In this document: one piece after another, positions 13,246 through 28,204 of the stretch
How the letters are laid out: every line of letters begins with the position of its first letter
How positions within the stretch are numbered: position 1 is the first letter of the stretch
NCBI RefSeq assembly: GCF_013373865.1
Contig: NC_050469.1
Coordinates: forward strand, 26,707,546 to 26,771,545
Source: Monomorium pharaonis
Taxonomy: Eukaryota > Arthropoda > Insecta > Hymenoptera > Formicidae
Direction: 5' to 3'
DNA: 64,000 nt
Position numbers and translations under genes: made by a program
Notes under the pieces: model-generated
What the model saw: the letters and a program-made list of their open reading frames with translations, nothing else
Databases searched by the model: none
Told to the model about the DNA's origin: nothing

Positions 13246-16200
13246 CGACAACTATAAATACGACGACGTCTGTCTGTATATACGCCACAACATCCAGGCG
13301 AAGCCTGGACTTAAGAGAAGCTCGATGTTTAAACACAGTATCGGCTTCCCTCGGTTTATTCGTGTAACGCATTAACATACAGAACGAAGGGCTCTCCATC
13401 CACGGACGGTACCGTACCGGTGTTATACACATTCGCCGGCAGTCAAGTGATATTCCTGAACGATACATCACCTCGCGGGCGTAAAACGCGAATTACTAAC
13501 GAGATCCGGTTCGCTTTCACAAAGACGTGAGGCCCTCGCCTATTATTCCCGCTAAACATTCGCGAGCGCACCCGTATATAGTCGGAATTTAGCTTCAGCC
13601 GTGAGACGTGGACGAAAATGTTAAGTAAAGATACTCATGGACATGTGAAATTTGAGTAAAGTTACAAAATCCTACGTGCACAAACGTATCTTTGTCAATT
13701 TTTAGTCGATTTAATGCAAACGTCGCGAGTGATTAGCATTCAATGCAACTTTCTAGTTCTCAACATTGTATATCTTTACAATAAAGTTTCAAATTTTTGA
13801 TAAAAGCCCGTGAAAAATTAAACAAAGGATTTGTAATTTATTTACTCTCTTTCGGTTTCAACAATTCCGAAGAGAAAATTCTTGGTTTTTTTTTTTCACA
13901 AATTACGCTGAAAGCAAGCGTAAGGTAAATGTGCATCGACATTTCCGTCAGGGGTAAACTAACGTCAAATCAATGTCAAACGATCCGTTATTTAAAAAAA
14001 TATGTGAAAACCAGCTGTCTCTTCTCCCTATTTGTATATACATACAGTATATATAATTATACTTTATATATTCAATTATATGAAAATTAAAGATTATAGA
14101 CAGTATATAGACAGTCTGTACTATCCAACGTTTAATTATACACGGTACTTTCAGGGATAAGTGAAAGAGATGATGAGCTCCGGAACAGCAGATGCCCACA
14201 CGTCAAATTAATAGCCGCTAAAGTGCAAGGTTTTGTGTGATCGCGCCAGGTAAGTTGCTCGTCACTCCGACGCCTTCGCGAGAGAAATCAAGCGCGTTTG
14301 CGCGAAGCTGCCGGCCGTGTGCTGCCTACGTTCCGGTCAACGTACGCTTATTAATCCAACGATCTGCTGCGTAATCCAGCATCGTTTATTAATCGCAATC
14401 GGCTGCGTCGCGAGGGTATATCGCGCACCGTACCTCGCACCCGCGGGAGGACTAATGAGCTTCCCCCCCCGAAGACAAGGAGAAACGGACGTCTAATGAT
14501 CGTCCGCGCCGCCGCGCGGATAATAAATCGCTCGATGTCGCGCGAGCGCGCACCGCGAGAAAAGAAGTCTCTCTCCTCTCTCTCTCTCTTTCGATGCAAA
14601 TCTATATCGACACTCCTTTTTGTTCCTGTTCCCGCCGCGCTCGATCGATCGCGCGCGCGCGGACTCCGCTCCACGAGAGCGTTCCGATTCAATAAATAAG
14701 AACGGAGCACAGCACAACGCCGCGGTCTGTATATAATCTCTGTCGTTCGTGCGAATCGGTATTGCCGGCGACAATCCGCCGCTCGCGATCGGCCAAGAAC
14801 GACCATCTTATTCTCGACGAAACATTCTAAATTATATGCCCGCCCTGTTGGTTACACCCGGGCTCTGACCCGTAACTGTAATACAATAATCGTGCGACTG
14901 TGAACGATGAAAAACGCAATCGGCTCTCAATGCGCGAGTGTAAAGTTCCGCCGAAAATCGAAACGCTAGAAGACTTACGTAACAATAATGTAAATACGTT
15001 ATAAATATCATACATATATCATTTTCTTATGCTAATTTATACAACAAAGTCGCTTGTTTTTTTTCCCCAGGATGAATATTTCTTACGTAAATGTATTGAA
15101 AAATGCATTAAAATCTTATTGGAAGATGTACATGCGAAACTCATTCCTAACATATATGTATCTGAAAATAAACAATTTCTTTTCGCCAATTTATCACACC
15201 GTATTTTATGCCGATTTTAACATGGAAATGATAAATCGAGATGGCATATCATAATTATAGTCTAGTCCTTGTTTGTCAATGATAAAAAAAAAACCTTTTC
15301 GTGTGTCGCAGCCGAAAAGGTTAAATGTCTATTTAGTGTAAGATAAATGTAATGAAAATACCCTCCCACAAAAATCGCGCTTTTACATCGATATATCATT
15401 ACCGTCAGCTGAGCAAGAAAGAAAAAAATTACACGTGCACAGGAAGAAGAAGAACTTTAGACGAACCTCGCCGATGTTTATCTCGTCTAGTCTGTCTGCG
15501 ATAATTATATACATCACGTTGCAAAAAAGAGGTGCACGGTCGAGCAACGTGAATCCACAGTTAATACGCGCAGCGTCCGTCCGTGTTTCTGAACATTATT
15601 GAGCCTATATACCATATCTATGTGCCATACACGTGATCACGTTTCCTGGAACAAGGCTTAGAATCCGTGGGCTCTATATTCCATGAGAAATTTATTCGTA
15701 TCACGAACCTCGAGCACGGAGGTTGGTCCGGTCTTGACGGCGCGCGGCGCGTCGGCAGAGGAAAGTCAGGATGTTTACTGGAACTGGACATATACTAGAT
15801 ACTTCTACTAGCCTATACCGGCTGCTATATTCGCCGTTGAAAAGGCGATTGCGAGATATTCGCGGGGGTATCCCGCGGGCATTCGCGCTCTTTAAAGGCT
15901 TGCATAAATGTTCTCGCGATGCCACCGCGCGGGTTCGACGATTATCTACATACGTCGTGGTAATAAAAAGCGTACGGGCGTTTTCAATTACGTTTCTCAG
16001 CGTGGCCGTTCGCGCGGTTCCGTAATCCCCGGTCCCGAGATGACAGACACTGGCCGGGTACACGCCCGCGTTTGATATATTTCGAAGCGGATAACTCGCG
16101 ACGATTTATTTCAGGCCTACGCATATTCGTCTCACGCGACCACCTTGAAAGGCCAATCCCCTTGGAGCGCGCGATTTTTTTCAGAAAGTCACGACTCCAT

Positions 16201-19200
16201 CGTGCATGACAGAGTAGAATACATTATACCGATGGTATGTGTTTAACTCTTACAGTCGCATTCTCAATTCGTGTAACACAATTAAACTAAAGATTACGAA
16301 CTCGTGAGAGATATTATGAAATAACGAAAGTCGCGAATAACATGTTGGGACGTTTTTTTTGCGATTTTTATGATAAGATATTTGTGAGCAAATTATTCAT
16401 ATTTCTTTTTGCTAAACAAAATTTCCTGGATTTTGTAAAATTGAAATAAACTCTCAACTCGTAATGTAAATTTTAAACATTAAACAAGAATGTCTTACTG
16501 CTCGCTCTTATTGCTCGCTCGAATCAATCTTACACTAAAAAAAAAGAATATCTACAAGGAAACAATCACATTACAGTTGAATGTCGAACAGAAAAAAAAA
16601 ACAAGACAATTATTACTCGTAGCTTTTGTGATGAAACCTTCAGAAATCTCGATTACTAAGAGCGAGAATTAGAACTAACAAAGAAGCTAATGCACTGTAA
16701 TTAGCCGTAAATAAATTTACGACAAAGTCTTGATATGCGTTATGAACTGTAACAAGGACAGGCGGAAGCCGGATGAACCGGATGATAATCGTCGAAGAAA
16801 AATAATGACCCACAAATTTAACGACTGTACTGAAAGTTTATTTACGAGTTCATTTACCAAGTCCAATCGTGGAGTTTCGTCGCTTTCTCGCGCACGTGAG
16901 ATGCACCATTGGTCATTTCGAGAAAAATCACGGTGCACTTACGGTATCTCTCATCATCCCTCGTTTCTTTATGAAGAGACAATTATTGTACTCAATCCTG
17001 ATAAAAAATAACTTATAAAGTAATCTTAATTAACAAAACTAACATGTAATCCTAACATCGCAAAATCCTATCCAACTTCAGCCACCTTGCTAATTTTTTA
17101 TTTGCAAAAAAATTGTATATATTCTAAATCCAAAAATAAATGTACATAATTTAAGTCACTTTTATTTAATAATAATTTATGTTTGTTTCGATTTATTAAT
17201 GCAATGGTTTATAATGAGAAAATCCCATCTTCCAAAAATTTATATATATATTATTATATATATATATTAATGCGAGTTATCTTTCCATTGCCATGATTAT
17301 ATAATTGTTTATATATTTTTTTAATACTAGAAATTATTTATGTCTGACTACAACTAAAATCCATTTAAAGACTCCATCAAAAGATGACATAACATATATT
17401 ATATACTTAAATATTTAAATATAATATACATATGATATAAAATGGTAATGCAATCTAAAATTATTTGAAAAGATTACAAGATAAATATAGTTCGGGTAAT
17501 TAAACGCTTAATAATGAAAATTCTCATAATTGGAATTGGTAATCAGGATAATTGGAAATAATAGTTCTTACGCCTGTCAGATTTTATTATTTGCAGGTAA
17601 CATCTCTATCAACACACTTTTAAAAAGGAAATTTATCGCAGATTCGAAAATCATTTCAAGACTAACAATAAGTCGAGCACGCTACGACGTATACGCTCAT
17701 TTCGCGATTCATCTCTCATGCTTTGAAGTTCGATCACTAAGATTTCACAATTAGAACAGCTGCATAAAATGTTGTCATTGTTGACCGAAATAAATTACGA
17801 CAACTGTGACAAGTAGCAATTTACTTCAGTCTGACACTGCTATTATAATGGAACATTTGCAATGATAATAAGACAGTCAACGGTTATAAAAATTTTATGA
17901 GTTTCTTTTATAATAGCTTTATGACATTTAATTATTTCATAAAATAAGTTTAAATTTATAAAAAACCGGTAAATTTTATTCACAAATTTTCCACTTCAAA
18001 TACTAAAACTCTAGTTTAATTATTTTATATAATTTATTTAAAAAAAACTTTATATTTTGATTATCATAATAAATTAATATAAATAAATCCACAATTAAAA
18101 TCATTAATTACTGAATTTATAATATTAATATTGACTCAAAAATTCTAATAATCAAAAGTTTTAAATAAATATTAAACTTTTGTGGTCACACCTCCGAAAA
18201 GTTCCGTGCTGGTCACACCAGAGTATAATAAACCCCGCTCTACATTCCTACTTGCCGTATTAACGGTTATTATTTTGTCAAATAGAAAATACTGAAGTAT
18301 CAATTTCGTGAAATCAATAATTGACGCACCGAAAAGAAACATTCGAGAACAACAAAGACAACTTGTGATCCTTGTCTATGAATTATTGAAACTATACAAA
18401 AATTCCAATTCTATGACTGCAAGAAGCAACGATCCACAATCGGAGAACACAAACGCGAATTATTTTTAAATCTTCTAATTACTGAAACTTTGAAGCAAAT
18501 TTTGTTTATTTCCAAATATTTTTTTTAATTTCTCACATCTATTAAAAAAAAATTCTTATTCCCTCCCCAAAAAACTTTTTTCACGAAAGACACTTATATT
18601 AAAGAAATACACGTTTATTCAGACAATATATATAAATCATACAAGCATTATGTATAAGTAGACACTGTTAAATCATCTTTTATATTTCAGACGGAGTCGG
18701 ACATAAATAATTTATTCATATTCAGAAAATATACGAAATATATAATCATAAAGAAATAAACCTGCATATTCTAGCTAATTTTTTTAGAAGTAAGGTACGC
18801 GCAAAAAATGGCACTGCTTAGAATTTTTTAAAATCGGGAGACCCCACCAATAAATTGAATCAAACATAAATTATTATTTTAAATACATACATTATTGTCA
18901 GATTTGAATATTTTCAAGATTTATCAACGTATGGCCTACTTTTAGAAGTATGACAAATTTTCAATTTCACGTTGAAAGAGATTAGAATGCCGGATTCGCA
19001 GTCGCGCAGCAGAAGAAAAAACTTTAAAGGGCACTTACCCCCAATGCCGGCTTAATCCATCCGGTATCATATCCAGAGAGTGACGTGTGGCACAAATCAA
19101 GAAGTAAAAAAAGAAAAAAAACAAAACTCTTCACCACCAAGCGCGATGCGGAACTATCGCGGTCTATCCGGGGGGATCCGTGTCACCGCGTCAAACGCAC

Positions 19201-19409
19201 AACCGCGCCGCGTCCCCGTTGATGTCACTCCCGTTCGCGCTCGAGTACGAATGACCCCTGAAACGCGGCGACGCCGGTCGTCGCGCCGGAGTCGAGGGTC
19301 AAACTGCTTCTATTCCTTTCTCCTCTCTTTTTTTTTTCTTTCTTCCTTCCTCTCGAAAAATCGTTAATCGTACGTGAAAGATCGAGGTAACGATCGCGAA
19401 TCGCGTGGG

Positions 19410-19440
19410 AGAGATAGAGAAAGAGAGAGAGAGAGAGAGG
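19410..19440. repeat. (GA)n tract in a CpG-rich island
   Basis: GA units with a few T and A interruptions, inside the GC-rich island at 19.1-19.8 kb. Confidence 0.9.
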
Positions 19441-21489
19441 CGAACGCGCGGAGCCGACGAGCACGATGAACCGAGCGGGCCGAACGTCGGCGACCAAGTG
19501 AGAGGCTAGCGGCACCGCCGCGCGAGTCGCGTGACGTCACAGGGTCTCCTCTCTTTTTTGCCATTCCACGGTGAGCGCCGCGCGCGCGAGAAAGGTGCCC
19601 GTACCACCTCGCGCGGACCCCCTTCTCCTCGTCGACGATGCCCTTCTTCTTAGCGAAGTGCCGGAACGCGGAGGAACGTACTCGTACTCCTCCGATGATA
19701 GCCCGCGCGCGCTTATCGTTTCCGTTGACCAAATTCTTGGCACTCGCCGTTCGCGCACGGATCCCCGATAAACCGATAATCATTTCCGGCATTTGTTGGG
19801 TCTAATGACACTCCGATCTGGGACAGCTCGAACCTCGATTTCGAATTCTCTTGATCTGTAACGAAAAAAAAAAAGAATCCGATTGTTAACATTTCATTCG
19901 CAACCATACCTAGAAATAATAGGGACACACTTTGATACTTATCGTACTAGAGAGAAAAAAAAACGTTCATTATGATCTGTTTTAATCTTCCGACATCTTC
20001 CTAAATTGAAATTTGCTGTCTTCTTGAAGTAGATCACATGTGTTATATGTGTCATACATAATTAAAAAATCTTAAAAAATCCAAGTTTAACTATATGAGT
20101 ATATCTTCAAAAAATAGCGAATTTCAATTTCACAAAAATAATAAATAGCTAGGTTACTTATAAAAAGTAAATGTTTAAAAAAAATAATTTATTAAATTTA
20201 AAGAAACATTTATTGAACAAAATAATTGTATTCTATGAAAAGAAAAAGAATTTTTTATTTATATAATAGTAAACACTTTTTTTTATTTGTCATGCATTAC
20301 GACGTGCCCTCGCACGCGAACGGAATGACTTCATTATTACGAGGTGGCGAATTTCTCGTGAACAAGATGCACCTAATAGGTGAACAAAAGAGCTCACCGA
20401 AAGCTCGCAAGTAAGTAGGATTGCGCCATTGACATATTCTACTTAAAAACAGTACTGAGCCATCAAGCATTTGCACTGTGAATAAAATGTACTACAAATA
20501 AAATTTTTTTAATTTTTTAAATAAATTGTGTTTATATTTGCATACAACTAAACGCATTAAATTTTTCAAATTAAGAAAGCATGTTTATTTATTCGTAAAA
20601 TATAAATCTATTAAGTAAATCATTTATTACATATCACAACTATTTTATGCGATGTAGTTAATATTTACTGAATCATAATGTTTATTCCTTACATTTCCAA
20701 TTAAATTTATTCGCTTTAAGAAAACGTTTCTATGAAATAAATTGTTTATCCGGTCTTAGACCTGTTTTCATATTGAGATCACTATTCATGCTAATTACCG
20801 CTAGGTAACTAACTGGAGCGCTAATATATAATAACTCATACATAAAATTCACCGCACTAAGGCCGCGCGACGCAAACTTTAGTAACTATTGAAAACTAAA
20901 TTGAAACTTAAGGATTATTGAAGTGATTGAATGCTTCTTTAATATTACTAACATTTTTTCTGATATTTATGAATACATGAAATTCATTAATAAGTTAAAG
21001 AAAAATATTTAATATAATATAAAATTACAATTTAAGTAATATAATAAATCTTTATTGAATTCTAACATGATCGTGTATTATCTTAAAACAGGCTATTTAA
21101 AAGAAGAACTTATAAATAAAAAATAAGAACTTATAAAAACATTAAAAAATATATTATATAAATATAAATAATAATATAACTTCAATGTGTAATTTTATAT
21201 AAGTAAATATAATATGAAAGATGAATACAAATATCTCTGCAGCAGTGCGTAAAAAAAAGATTTATAGAAACTTATGGGATTATTGCTGTATGCTCATGAA
21301 AGATTGTTCACCTTTTCTGAGTTTATGCATGTCATATAAGTATTACATCATATTATATGAATATGACATGTAATTATATATTCATATGTCTTTCATATTC
21401 CAAATGATAAGACAAATAATTTCTCCTACTCAGAAGATACATAAACAATTATATAATCAAAAATGAAAACATAAACCAGCATTAACTGC

Positions 21490-21607
21490 AGGCCTGTTCT
21501 TTGTCGCTGCACTGCTGCACTGGTGCAATAAGCTAGAATAAGACAGAAATATTTTTTCTCATTCTAACTTATTGCAGTACAGCAGTGCAGCGACAAAAAA
21601 CAAGCCT
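21490..21607. mobile_element. Short fold-back element
   Basis: AGGCCTGTTCTTTGTCGCTG and following CACTGCTG are matched by CAGCAGTGCAGCGACAAAAA followed by ACAAGCCT on the other side. The arms are about 50 nt around a short T-rich loop. About 118 nt overall, non-coding. Confidence 0.75.
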
Positions 21608-24600
21608 TGTAAGTCTTATCAGTTATTGTCACAATTTTTTCATCAAACGAATTTTTGAAAGATGGGGCTCAATGAACCAATTCACCAATAAATTAAAATA
21701 AACCTAAATTGTTTTCAAGCAGAAGTGACTAGAACCAAAATTTTTCATTTTTTGAGTCTTTTCTTCTCGATTATGTAATTTTATAGTATACTTTAACATT
21801 AAAACAACTTCCAAAACGAATTACAAACGCTAAATACATAAAATGTAATATAAAAATAATATAAAATATTAAAAACTATAATTAATGCATCCCTCTCTAA
21901 AAAGGAAATGTTATTGATATTGTTGTCGCTTTTCCGAGATGCTAATTGACTGTCTCGATTGATTTATCGCGACACCCGTTACATAGGATCATTTGCGCGC
22001 GTTCTTTCGACGAGGAGGGGCACAAAGCGAAGAGCGAACACTTTCACGCGGAGGCCGAGTTAGTAAATATCATGGCCATATTTTCTATCCGCTCGTCCCA
22101 TTCGCTCGGGCACGGCACAGACGCAGCTCCTCCTGCTCGCTCGCTCGCGCGTCATTACGCGTTCTCGCCTCTTTACTTATTCGTTTTCCCCCTCGTCGCG
22201 ATACGCGAGATAGACGCGCAGCCCTTCTCGTTGCTTTCTCCCCGTCCCTTCCTCAAGGATTATAATCATCGCGTACAGATGCATTCTTAAACCTTGATTA
22301 TCCTTTATTACGGCAGCGTTCAAACGCGACATGTGCTCGAGCTTCGTTAACGTACTGTTGCGAATTACGAGAGGGATTATATCATTCTGCCGAAATGACC
22401 GTAATAATAACGTGAGTTAAGTACGGGATTAAAGATCGTTCATATCCAGCGGTCTTTTCTGTACTCGCGATTATGCGCGGGAAAAATCGAAGTCGGCTCC
22501 TCAGATCTAATCACAGAGGCGCAAGTAGTTGTAAACGCGTATCGTATCCGATCAAATTGCGAGCTTGGAATATTACAAATACACGTAACGTAATGCATGG
22601 GACGGGAGGATGTACTTTCGTCATCTGTTTAAATTTACTTGAGCAAATTTACGTGCGCAAAAATAATGATATTATACAATATTATTTCAGATATGCCATA
22701 TATAAAAATCGCGAATACAAAAATTCTCAAACACAACTGACTTCGATACTTACAAGTCCAAGTATCTTGTTGATTACTATTAAAAGATGGAATGTATGCA
22801 CCCAGAGAAAGAATTAGCCAATAAAACTGAAATACAGCCGTAGCACTAAGTGTATCTTTAAAATAGCTAATGTCATTACTATCAAACCTCATTTTATTAT
22901 CCATTAAATTCTACAGAAAATCAAATAATGTTTAGCTGAGTCACATTATTTTCTTTTAGCAATAGAAATATAATATGAATAATATTTGTAGTAAGACTAG
23001 ATCTCTTAGCCGAGATTATATCGTTGATGCTTTGAACTTTTCCTAAAGGAAATGTCAAATTCCTGAATAAATTTTTTAATAGAAAGAAATTCAAGTGTAC
23101 TGTCAAAATATATCTTTTATTTATTTTTATCTTGAAGCGCCTAATTTTGAGGACTCAACTTCGACGAATCCTTTGATAAAATAAAATTTTCTTATTTCAA
23201 GACAAGAATGAAAAATCTCACAATACTGCGACTTTTATTCTATTCTACTTACGAGTAATACAATAATACAAAACTTTATCGCCGTTGTTTGTCAGCTGCG
23301 AATCAAACGCTCGACTTCCCATGCGTAAGATATTAAGGAAGAGCTACCACTTTCTTTGCTATTGCATGTCGAAATTCGCTTTTAATTTCAGCAAATAAAT
23401 TTGTGTCTCACGGCAAATGCACTTCATCTTCAATAGCCAACTTTTAGCAATAAGAGAAAATTTTAACAAGACACTGGTGTTGAGTCGTTTCTTTGTGTGC
23501 GTGGCAAAGAAATTCCAACCTACGTATGAATTCTTTTCTCATCCTACATCGCTTCGTCGCACAGCTACGCGATTAGCTTCGATAAAATCTTCCGCGTACC
23601 GCCTATCAATCGGATTAAGAATTTCCTGAAATTTCTATTGTCCAGCCGCGGATTTCCGTGAAGCTGCACCGCCGCCGCCGCGAATCTAATCGCGAGCGGC
23701 GAAGCTATCGCGAAGTGCGGAAGCGAGGCGGGTTTTACGATCGAGACTTTTTCTACGACTTTACAGCGCGGCATTGGCGAGTCTCGGTCAGTGGACTTGG
23801 GAGGAAGAGTAAGAGGAGAAAGAGCGGTAGAAGAAAAAGAAAGAGATGAAGGGAGCGGTGCACATATCTGCCCATGAAAAACGACAGGATGACCCCTTCT
23901 CGAGTGCATCGTCAATTGCTCGGGATGTTCAGGATGCGCTAGGTTCTTGGGCAGGTGCAAAAGGACAAGAACGAGCGTTTTCTCGTTTGAGCCTAGATCG
24001 CGGAAAAGGGCATTCTCCTTTAACTTCCATCATTTCGTTTACTATAAATAGACCAGGTATCGCATTATACATTAAATAACAACAAAATTTGTCGAAAATG
24101 CAAGGTGCTAATAGAAATAATTGTAACAAGCTAGCCTGAAATTAAATATATAACGAAATGAATAAAAAAATATATAAACGCACATAATCGAAGAAAGTGA
24201 ATCAATGCTCTGAATGATTGTTTTGTCTCTTAGACTTCGATATAAGAAATATTATTATTAAGATTTGGTAACACAAGGTCACTTTCTACAAATGATTTTA
24301 TTTCAATTCACTTATATCAAAATCTGTGTTTTCGACTTCGCGAAAGCTCGCACAATTATCGCTTCGATAGCGCAGCTTCCCGCACGATCCATCATTATCC
24401 TAAATTTCTCTACGCTAAAAAGAACGATGCTATTCATGAATTATTTATTTTTAATATACAAAAAAAAGGAAAAGGTGAAACGGACGAGAGGAAAACATCG
24501 CCGAAACTCCATCAGGAAGATTTCTAAGAAGGAAAGCGCGAGTTTTAAGCGAAGGAGATTGTCAAGATAACGAGTAATTCAGTGAAGTGACGCCTCTTGA

Positions 24601-27600
24601 AGCTTCATTGAGCGCAAATACTAATTAGGAAGTGTTCACTAAGTCACTTTCCAGTGTTCACACCATAGAAAAGGCATCTTCGTGTACGTAAAAAGAAAAT
24701 TACAAAAAAAAATAGGAAAAGTAACTCACACGAAAGAAATTTTCCTCACATTTGTAACAAGAAAATGAGCCTCTCGTGCAGAGAAGGTAAAACCATAGGC
24801 GTACTTGAAATATTCTTCGATGTTCGCACGATAAAACACAGATAAATTCATTCCTACTGCCTGGAAGCAGTTAGCGGAAAGTAAGAAGTACATGCAGCAT
24901 AAAAGGAATCTACTTCGCATTCGCAAAAAAAAAAAACCAGATTTCTCGGAAGTAGAAAAGGTAACGATGGGCTAATATTAAATTGCTTTAATCGTCCGTC
25001 TTTACGTCACCCCGAGGAGAAGTGTGACACGGTGCTGGGTCCGCGATGATATTTTAAAGTCACCGCATTACAGCTAAAATAGCGGCACGATCTGCAGTAT
25101 AAGATAACGACGACAGTTAAGCGAGCACGCTTCTCATGCTTTTCTTTTTTAAATTTCCACCTTGCATAAATATAATCGCTTTCGATCTGAAGATTTCACT
25201 GGCTGTGAACTCGATTCCGAATTGTGGCGAAGCGACAACCCTGTATTTATGTCCACGTTAAAATTTGATCAAGCGACAGCAAAGATTCTTGTTAAACTTT
25301 TGAGTATAAATATCTAGATATCACACGTGCATACTGCGCTTTATTGATATTTCTAATTATCATGATATATAAATATATTAATGTAATTGCTAAGAAATAA
25401 TTATAAGCAAATTAATTTGTAGCTCTTTCTTTTCAATATCTTTAATAATCACTTGAAATTTTATTATTGTTTTTGACAGTAATGCTGTCATTAATTAATT
25501 AATAAAAAGATAAACAATAATAAATGAATTAATAACAAATAAGACATAATTAATGAGAAAATAATTTGTTTTTGTTAACGAGTATTAACACGTGTAATAT
25601 AATCATTTTGTAATTATTGTATTAATAATATTTCGAATTTTTCATAAAATAATGCAACTTTGCAGAAACTTCTACGGTATCTGCATCAGAATGCAAATAT
25701 CATTATTTGTAACTGGATTTTCTATTTTACAAGTAACTGTAATATTTCATCTTGAGCAACAGCAGCAAGAGAAGCAAAGTCTCGAAGGTGGAAGCGAAGA
25801 GGAAAACGTTGGGAATAATTAAGAGAGTCGTCGACTGGCACGACCGTAAGTCCGTGATCTTGAAGCGGCATTCTTGTGTCGTGGGAGTACTTCACATAGT
25901 TAGCATCACGGAAGAATGCAAGCGAAAGACAGAAGGACGTGGGGCGAAGAGGGAAAAAGAGGAAACAAGACAGAAACGGAGTCATGTAGAAAAAAGGGAG
26001 AGGAGAGCGGCAACGATATAATTAATGATTTCTCCGTGGTAATTAGTGTTTTCACTGATCTTGACTCTAGACTTTACATAGTTCCTATCGGGACACTTTT
26101 CTTTTGCATAACGGAATTCACGGATGTGCGACTCGATTTTTCGACACTTATCTTTAAATGTCGCTTGAATGTTTAGCTACGTTTACTAGAGATCCTATGA
26201 AGAATAATATCAAAAAAGATTCTAACTTTATTACTTATCATTAAATATAATTATAAAGTAATTTAAAGAAATAGAATATTTTGCGCGATTGTATTCTGTA
26301 AAATAATAAATATTTTAAGGCAATAATAATTTCTGTTATTGCATAATCGTATATACACTATTAACACATCGCTATCAAAATGAAGATTATAAGTATAAGC
26401 TAGTCAGTTTTGTTTTATTAAAAAATTTTCAACTGCAAATTAACTATTATGGAATAATTACCCATGATTATTACACATATCAGATAATTTCTTCCTTATA
26501 TTTTAAATTAATTTCGATAATTGGCTTGTTATTGCATATTAACGCTTTTTTTTATTAACTTGTTAATGTCATCTAAAATAATGATAAAAAATTATGCTTA
26601 ATTAAAATGTTTTGTAACAAAAATATTGTTATTGGAATTATAATTAATGAGAAACATATAATTCTAGAAATTTTTTATATTAATTTAATAAAGTAAAGAT
26701 ATACGTTTGAAATTAATCATTTTTAATCTTGATACGTAAAAAATATTAAATTTCATCATTTGAAAAATAAAGTTAATCTTTATTTTTATTTAAAAGCATT
26801 CAGAAAAATATAATTTTATGATTTTTTTTCTTTCTTATTTTTTGCGTCCTGAAAATAAAATTGTATGATTTTAATATCTTAAAGAAAGAAAAAATTAAGT
26901 TCCAGTAGTCGTCAAAAAGCTTTCTCAATCAAGTGCAATTTAGTATTATTTTATGTGATATGTGATGCTAAATAAATTAACACACGAGCAAAATATAATA
27001 TTCTTGAAATTAATTTAAAAAGTACAAGTAACTATAGTATTAAAATAATATTAAATCTTTCATAATATATGTAGCGGAACCAGCTGATGTGTATTTTGAT
27101 TTCGTTAGTCAACATTTGTCCGGCGCTGCATACACAAGGCCACCGCGTGCATTGTATTGTCATTCGTCCGGCAAGACTAAGTCGACTGGTTGTGACGCAT
27201 GCCTATCCACATATCGTTACGTTACTCATCAAAACGCAATTATTTCTGAACTATGAAAAATTAACTATCATCCATTAATTAACTTCCGCGACTAAAATTA
27301 ATCATTTATTTTTATTGAAAAAAAAATACCTCGCACGAATTATGTATTTCATTTAAATATTAATAATAGATAATGGAAATAATAAAGCATTGTTTCATCA
27401 CGATATTTATTATGTGCGTATAAGGCAGTAATGGATTTCTTTGACAATATCTATATTTGAATACATGCATCGAGCTTTGAATTTTTTGCTGATTACATAA
27501 TTCATCACTTTCAAATTGAAAACGCAGATTACCGAATGTACTAAATTCTATAATATATTATATATACCTATAATGCTTAATCTTTTTTTTATTTTCAAAC

Positions 27601-28158
27601 ATAAATGGACGTTGTAAACGTTTTATATAGAACGGGCCGACTCTGAGCAATTTCACGATAAGTTTAATTAATAAGTATAATCATGAGTAAGGTCAATTAG
27701 TTAATTATTAATTTTATTATTTTATTATTTATTTATTTATTTTAATATTTATTATATGTACAGAATAAATTTGTGATTGAAGCTCTATATCATTTCAGCT
27801 TTTATTCATTATGCTTTGTAAGTTTCACGAATATAAAAGAAATCAGTTATAATCAAATAGAGTTTTGTTTTTTTAATTTCTTGTATTATTTTTGCGGTCA
27901 CATATCGGTGCGATTTTGTCGCAACATTGTAAAGTGCATGAAATTAATATCGAAAGTGCAATATGTGGGTGATTATTCTATTATGAAAATTAATATGCAC
28001 GTAATTAATCATGTTTTCACGAGTTGTATTATATGAATGCAATGGACGAATCTGAAGGAGGAGGAGAAAGCCTGACCTCAGATGACAAACAATTATGAGC
28101 TAAGTTAATGCGTTATTATTAATAATATTAATAAATTTTCGTGAACATTATATCAGTA

Positions 28159-28163
<5 letters not shown>

Positions 28164-28199
<36 letters not shown>
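28164..28199. repeat. (TA)n microsatellite
   Basis: About 18 uninterrupted TA units in AT-rich gene-free DNA. Confidence 0.95.

Positions 28200-28204
<5 letters not shown>

Larger units (their letters stand above)
11801..21945. other. AT-rich DNA with CpG-rich islands at 14.2-14.8 and 19.1-19.8 kb
   Basis: The two islands carry (CT)n at about 14571-14590 and (GA)n at 19410. Between them is AT-rich DNA with no supported gene. A GATTC-rich patch lies at about 11920-12190. Long antisense frames over the islands (151 and 142 codons) are Arg/Ser-rich with (GA)n translated as Ser-Leu runs, so they were not called. Confidence 0.45.

Noticed and set aside
14351..14806. 151-codon minus-strand frame
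   Set aside because: Arg/Ser-rich composition in a CpG-rich island, with another 93-codon frame open on the same strand and a 67-codon frame opposite. No recognisable family.
19364..19792. 142-codon minus-strand frame
   Set aside because: Contains the (GA)n tract read as Ser-Leu repeats and overlaps several other frames on both strands. Composition artefact.
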